From Ophiura sarsii (lineage: Eukaryota; Echinodermata; Ophiuroidea; Amphilepidida; Ophiuridae): DNA of 64,000 nucleotides. The notes below the pieces were generated by a model. It had not been told where the DNA came from and searched no databases. It saw only the letters and a list, made by a program, of their open reading frames with translations. How positions within the stretch are numbered: the first letter of the stretch is position 1; every line of letters starts with the position of its first letter. Shown here one piece after another: positions 58,841-64,000 of this stretch. The DNA lies in the NCBI GenBank assembly GCA_035610835.1, contig CM069454.1, positions 4,893,618 through 4,957,617 on the forward strand, in the 5' to 3' direction. A program made the translations under genes and the position numbers.

Positions 58841-58940
58841 NNNNNNNNNNNNNNNNNNNNNNNNNNNNNNNNNNNNNNNNNNNNNNNNNNNNNNNNNNNN
58901 NNNNNNNNNNNNNNNNNNNNNNNNNNNNNNNNNNNNNNNN
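58841..58940. other. Assembly gap of 100 N
   Basis: Exactly 100 ambiguous bases, the usual placeholder for a scaffold gap of unknown size. Continuity and order across it are not proven. Confidence 0.99.
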
Positions 58941-59052
58941 GTCCTTGTGTTTTTTGAAAATATGATAACTATCTTTTGTTTGTGTAATGCTGTGTCTGTT
59001 AACAACCTTTTATTTCAAGTTCTAGGTTTTTCACACATAGTTGTCAATCCGT

Positions 59053-59129
59053 AACAATAACTCTCCACTTAATAATAACTCTCCATTCTTAACGAAAACT
59101 CTCCATTCTTAACAATAACTTTCCATTCG
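59053..59129 (+). repeat. Short tandem repeat, about four units of 19 bp
   Basis: Units of TAACAATAACTCTCCATTC with substitutions. Confidence 0.85.
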
Positions 59130-59139
59130 TGAATTCGGC

Positions 59140-59400
59140 TATTTTAAACCGTTTTTTTAGCCATCTAGTTTTAAGCTTGAATAATTTAACATGAAAACTA
59201 ATTCGCGTGAAACGCGTAAAAACTCTCAGGTTTTTTTAAACTAAACTTGTCCAGAAAAACATTCCTTAGCCATCTTGTTATATATAACTTGGATAATAAA
59301 ACATTGCAACTAATTCGCGCGAAGCGCACAACAAATTATAGGTTTTGTTAAACTAAAATGGTCCAGAAAACGTTCCTGAAACCAAGTTGTTAAGCTTGAA
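59140..59400 (+). repeat. Diverged tandem repeat of about 125 bp, two units
   Basis: Both units carry AGCCATCTWGTT, ACTAATTCGCGYGAARCGC and GTCCAGAAAA in the same order. Confidence 0.75.
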
Positions 59401-60519
59401 AATTGGATTTTCTTCTTCTTTTTTTTGGGGGGGGGGGACATTGTCCTCACCGTGAAAATTGTGTGGGCGTGACCCTTCCCCCCCCCCCCCCCCCCCCCCG
59501 CTTACCGTCTATGCTCATGCTCCTTACCCTTCTTCCTCCTCCTTTTCCTCCTTAATTGTCTTCCTTTATTCTTTATTTTACTCCTGGGAGTGGCCTACCA
59601 GGAGATCCCTCTGGGTATACGCCACTGGAGGTTGGGGAATGCCGTTGGCGGGGTTGGGGGTCGAGCTATTTATTATAAAACACTGATACGGTTCAGAGAC
59701 GGAGAGATACACCAATAAAAGCCCCCTCCCCCTCCCTCTCCCTCCCCTCCTCCTCTCCCCCTCCCTTCCTCCTCCCTCTCCCTCCCTCCTCCCTCTCGAC
59801 CCTCCCCTCTCATCTCCCCCTCCCCTCCCTCCCCTCCTTACCTTTCCCTTTCTCTTTCTCTTTCTCTCTCTCTTTTTTGTTTTGGTCTGGGGACCCGGGG
59901 CTTGAGCTCCCAAAGCCACCCCTGGACACACGCCTGTTTACAAACCGGTAAAAGGGGGTGGGGCGTCAGGGAGGCCTGAAACCAAAAAAAAGGACGGAAT
60001 TGTAAAATATGGATGAGATTGACAACATTTAAAATGTTCAGTATATACATCCCATTGTGAACTTAATAACGGGATGCATACACGACAGATCGCTACACGG
60101 AATAAAGCGTAATAACACAAAGCGAGGCATCCCGTTACGGTTGCAGAAAGAAAAAATGCAGCCAGATCTTACCAATTTGGTTGCAACATGAATTATATGC
60201 CGTATCGCGTGTCCCTGTTCCTTTGAAGCCTAAGCATTTTAACCCTTGTAGGTCTTCCACGTTTGTATCCCAATATTCTTTACTTTCATTATTTCTCGCG
60301 CACGCTCTCTTTCTTCTCTCTTTCTTCTCTTGTCCTCTCTATAATTATTGTCCCCCTCTTCTTCTTTCCCCCTTTTTCCTTTCACTTCCCCTTTTCCCTT
60401 TCTCTTTCCCTACGTTCCCCTTCTTCCCTCCTCTTTTTCCTCTCTCTCTATTCCCCTCTTTGCAAATTTTACGGGGGGCGCCCGCCCACTCCGCCCCTCC
60501 CCTGTATCCGCGCCTGTGC
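59401..60519. other. Low-complexity interval with poly-C and polypyrimidine tracts
   Basis: Includes a 22-base C run (59478-59499), a CCCTCCCT-rich tract (about 59719-59878) and a CTTTCTTCTC-rich tract (about 60297-60460). The arginine- and proline-rich frames here are composition artefacts. GCAACATGAATTATATGCCG near 60182 and other unique sequence was not recognised. Confidence 0.6.
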
Positions 60520-62343
60520 TTAATTCGGGTCATGTCCCCGATCTACGATGTTTCTCCACACTCTTCTGTCGTTCATTGCTGTCTTTATGTTACTCGTCTC
60601 CAGTCCAGTATCTTGCTTGAGTAGATCGATAAATGTCAGGGCAGGTCGTCCCGGCTTTCTTTTGCCATGTTTGGGGAACCAGTGCACTAGTTTGGATACT
60701 GGCTCCTCACTTCTGTAACAGTGGCCAGCAAACCTTGTTCTTCTCTTCCGGATCTTCTGGCTTATTTTGGGGAGGTCACCATACAGTTGGGTGTTTGGTA
60801 TATGTTGTTTCCAGTTGACATTGAGTACTACTCGCAGCATTCTGGTGTAGCAGCCATCTAGCTCTTTCTGTAGCTTGGGGGTAATGGTCCAAGCTTCGCA
60901 TCCATATAGCAGAACTGACTCCACCGTTGAGGCAAACAGGCGAAGTTTGAATTTCCGAGATAGAGTTGACTTCCATATTTTGTTCATTTTGCCGCACGCT
61001 CTCCATGCTGCTGCTTTGCGTTGCTTAATGTCTTTTACCGTACTCTCCATCCAGGCACCAAGATATTTAAAATCTTGAACTTCCTCCAGCTTGTTGCCAT
61101 CATTTGTCTGTATGGATCCCTTCTGGCTCTGGTTATATGACATAAACTTGGTCTTCTTAGCATTCATTTTGAGACCGACCTTTGCTACTGATGTTTCAAC
61201 TCTTTGCAGCAGATCTTGTGCTTGATGACATTTCTCTGACAACAATGCAATGTCACCGGCGAAGTCAAAGTCTGTCACCACCTCTGGCCCGATCCGCCTA
61301 CTTCTACGCCTGTCAAGATGAAAACCAAGCTCTTCTTCTCTCCCCTCTATGGCTATCCTCAGGGCAAAGTCCAGCACAATCACAAACAGATATGGGGCGA
61401 GTGTGTCTCCCTGTAGAACTCCAGCCAATATTTCAAACTGTGCAGTCTCTCCGTCAGGTGATATTACCTTAGCCATGGTATTCTCGTACATTCCTCCGAT
61501 TGCTTCAACGACTTGTTTTGGTATTCCATAAGCTCGCAGAATTTTCAGCATTTTGCCACGGTGGATTGTGTCGAAGGCCTTTCTGAAATCAATGTAGGTG
61601 ATTACTGCTGCTAGGTTATTGGCTTTAACTCCTTCTATGAGCCTCCTCAGTGCCAGTATGTGGCCCGCTGTCGTCTTTCCAACCCTGAAGCCGTTTTGAT
61701 TGGTTCTCAAATGCTGATCCAGTTCTGGTCTGATTCTGTTCAGGATCATTCTGTTGTATGTTTTGGCAACGATAGAACTTAGGCTGATACCTCGGTAGTT
61801 GCCTCCTAGGCTAAGATTCCCTGATTTTGGAATTGGAACAATGTTGAGCACAGACCATTGGCTTGGTTTTTTCCCTTTCAGTAATGCTTCATTGCAGAAG
61901 TTCAACACAATGTCGTCAAGGTCGCATCTTTTCAGAACTTCAGGTGGGATATTGTCTTCACCACTGATTTTTCCTTCTACCAGTGACTTTTTAGCTTTGT
62001 CATATTCTTCCTGGTCGAAAGGCCCGGTTTTAATTTCCAGATCTTCTAGGATTAGTGTGATTTCCTCATCCTCATTACTGATGTCTGGTGGGCTCCCCAG
62101 AAGGTTTTTGAAGTGGTTATACCAGTTTGTGACCCGATCTTTCTGAGTTTCTCCCTCCAGCTGTCCTTTGGTGGATGCTTTTCTACCAGTGATCTCATTG
62201 ATAAGCCTCCAGCTTAAAGCATGCTTGCAATTGGAATGTGCTGCTTCTACTTCCTTGATCTTGCTGTTCAGGTCTTCTACTATGGCTAGATTGTAGGCTT
62301 CATCAAGTCCTTGCTTTGCCTTCCTGTACTCAACTCTCTTCCC
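60520..62343 (-). pseudogene. RTE-like LINE reverse transcriptase with mutated catalytic box
   Basis: The frame is open from 62343 to the stop at 60520 (about 607 codons) with no ATG in its first 145 codons, so it is a 5'-truncated ORF2. Visible in order are RVEYRKAKQGLDEA, WYNHFKNLLGSP, PIPKSGN..LGGNYRGISLSS, motif A YIDFRKAFDTIHRGKM, motif B GVLQGDTLAPYLF, TDFDFAGDIALLSE, GLKMNAKKTKFM, FKYLGAWM and the C-terminal KHGKRKPGRPALTFIDLL...RRVWR. The catalytic box reads FAGD instead of FADD because codon 61255-61257 gives Gly where Asp is expected, which should abolish polymerisation. The break at 62343 coincides with the start of X copy C. Confidence 0.85.
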
Positions 62344-62346
62344 CTA

Positions 62347-64000
62347 ACAGTAACTACGATGTAAAAACTAAACGTACTGCCTGTCTCATTTATTTTAATA
62401 ATTATATATGTTGAAAAACAAGCAGTAAATTAAGAATTATTTATACATAGTAACTGGCAGTTTCATGCACACCAACCACACAGAATGGTGGCAATCTTTC
62501 AACATATTACGCTCTTCTTAGGAATTGCGCACTTTTGATACGGGCAGTGCATCATTTGGATAATTTATTAATAATTATATAGATAGAAAGTTAAATAATC
62601 AGGAGATAAATGATGGATCAATAAATAAATAGAAACAAGCATATAAACGCATGAGCCTTTACAATTTATAAACAATTGACATAAAAATGATGTCACATTA
62701 ATCCACCATAAAAAAATGCAAAGAATAATGAAGAATACATTGTGTTTGTCGATTGCAAAGTTTGCAAACGACATGGGCAACGTATGCACGCCACAGAGAT
62801 CGACGAGTGTGTTTGTGATAGTTTTGTTAGTTAAACTTTTAACCATTTATTTACAACGAACGGATTTTTATCGTGACATTGTTGCCATTTTATACCATTT
62901 TATAATATTATATGTTGCTTTCGCACAAAATATGTTTGTAATGTAATCATAGTCCTTATTTTTGAAAGAACGGTAAAAAACTTTGAATGTTTCGAACTTA
63001 AAATATGGCGTAATTTTCATGGCCAATAATTGCTCGACTGGACGTGGTATGACGTGTTGCACTATTCATGTTATTTACATTAACGTTTGGCGTAGCGAAT
63101 AACGACACATTTTTATGCTAATATGAAACACCAGTAGATTGCTGTTCGATACATGTACAAACGCTTGACGTTTGCGACAATATAGGCCTGATTCTTAGCG
63201 GGATCAAGGCAGAGTAAACTATATTGAAGAGATGCCACTGAAGGGTGGTTTAAACATTTCCTGGATAGCCGGTTCCTGGAAAGCCTGAGCATTTCAATCT
63301 TATATTTTGTACATAACTATACTTTTGCACAAACAAATGTCCTGAAATTTCAAAATATAAGAAATGAAATAGCCTAAAAAAATGGAGCTAAGATTTTAGA
63401 ATACTAAATTGCCCAAATATTTATCTCACAACGAAACTTCAGTCCTAAACATGCCCAACTCAAGATGGCGATGATCACCAATATTGTAAAACAACGTGAT
63501 CGCGGTGACACTTCGATTGAATCAATCGATATGTTTACGCCTTTTTATTAATACTTCTCCGTCGTTCATCGCCAACGTTGTCGCTTAAGAACAATAGAAC
63601 AGTCCCCTCTACTCTCCAGAAGGCGTTATCTGTGACCTTGCGATGGTGTCATAGGGTCAAGGCAGGGTTAATCATAATAATGAACGTAATATGCAAATGA
63701 GGTTAATGTCGCCTCCTATTATATATACTCCTTGATAACACACCTATAGCATCAAGTTACATTGTGATCTTAATGAATTAAATGAAGAGTTTTACCCTGG
63801 GTAGCCCGGTGTAAAGGACCTTCTAACTACCTACGCCGGGGTATTCATACTTGATATCCCAACACGGATTATTGATAAGAACTTAAATAGATCAGTTACG
63901 TCAAATACATCTGCGTGATATGTATGGTTACATCGACAGACATTCAAATTGTATTGATTTAGTTGAATGTCCGATTTTGAACGATGTAAGAGAGAATCAT
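62347..64000 (-). repeat. Partial copy of element X (copy C)
   Basis: Matches 56366-58000 in the same orientation, including the right part of the 56036-56587 insertion, and adds 63815-63945, which is present in X's left arm. It starts abruptly at the end of the RTE-like ORF and runs off the window. Confidence 0.85.

Noticed and set aside
59578..60533. Long Arg/Gly/Glu-rich and Pro/Ser/Phe-rich frames on both strands
   Set aside because: They arise from CCCTCC- and CTTTCT-type low-complexity tracts and show no domain or codon structure.
1..64000. CRISPR arrays, rRNA genes and complete tRNA genes
   Set aside because: The tandem repeats seen are satellites or minisatellites without spacers, and no rRNA or full tRNA fold was recognised on either strand.

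Overview
The window looks like accessory, repeat-rich nuclear DNA from a marine invertebrate, most likely an echinoderm or another invertebrate deuterostome. This is inference. The grounds are: AT-rich sequence with very long poly-G/poly-C runs, an interstitial TTAGGG block, many CR1/L2-, RTE- and L1/Tx1-like non-LTR retrotransposon fragments, numerous TTAA-flanked palindromic elements, and an intronless LRR-GPCR of the relaxin-receptor/GRL101 type. I see no bacterial operons, CRISPR arrays or rRNA. A 100-base N gap at 58841-58940 marks an assembly join.

The only convincing host gene is at 14125-18840 (+). It encodes a 1571-residue receptor with a signal peptide, about 36-38 leucine-rich repeats, a cysteine hinge and a seven-helix rhodopsin-family domain. 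A piggyBac-like MITE carrying five CCAAT boxes ends 18 bases before its ATG, and MITE and foldback copies lie on both sides of the gene.

Layout. 1-4.5 kb: a TTAA MITE, a TIR element with TAA target duplication that carries a 5'-truncated CR1/L2 LINE, and a second broken RT. 4.5-12.9 kb: LTR-like direct repeats, minisatellites, a TTAA MITE, and a foldback holding two histone-type stem-loops. 12.9-20.1 kb: the receptor gene with flanking MITEs. 20.4-29.6 kb: a 49-bp satellite with higher-order repeats of about 1.33 kb, split by a mariner-type MITE, a foldback and LINE fragments. 31-42 kb: two direct copies of a 3-4 kb segment, with a well-formed type I hammerhead ribozyme between them at 36148-36205. 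43.8-46.2 kb: telomere-like repeats, a TTAA MITE and a tandem duplication. 46.7-58.3 kb: a giant inverted-repeat element interrupted by nested insertions, several of them provable from paralogous empty sites. 60.5-62.3 kb: an RTE-like RT with a mutated catalytic box. 62.3-64 kb: another partial copy of the giant element.

The genes do not form a pathway. What the window records is layered transposition into a gene-poor interval around one receptor gene. The items most worth following up are the hammerhead ribozyme, the giant inverted repeat with its datable insertions, the TTAA foldback family, the satellite higher-order structure, and the receptor with its MITE-derived upstream region.
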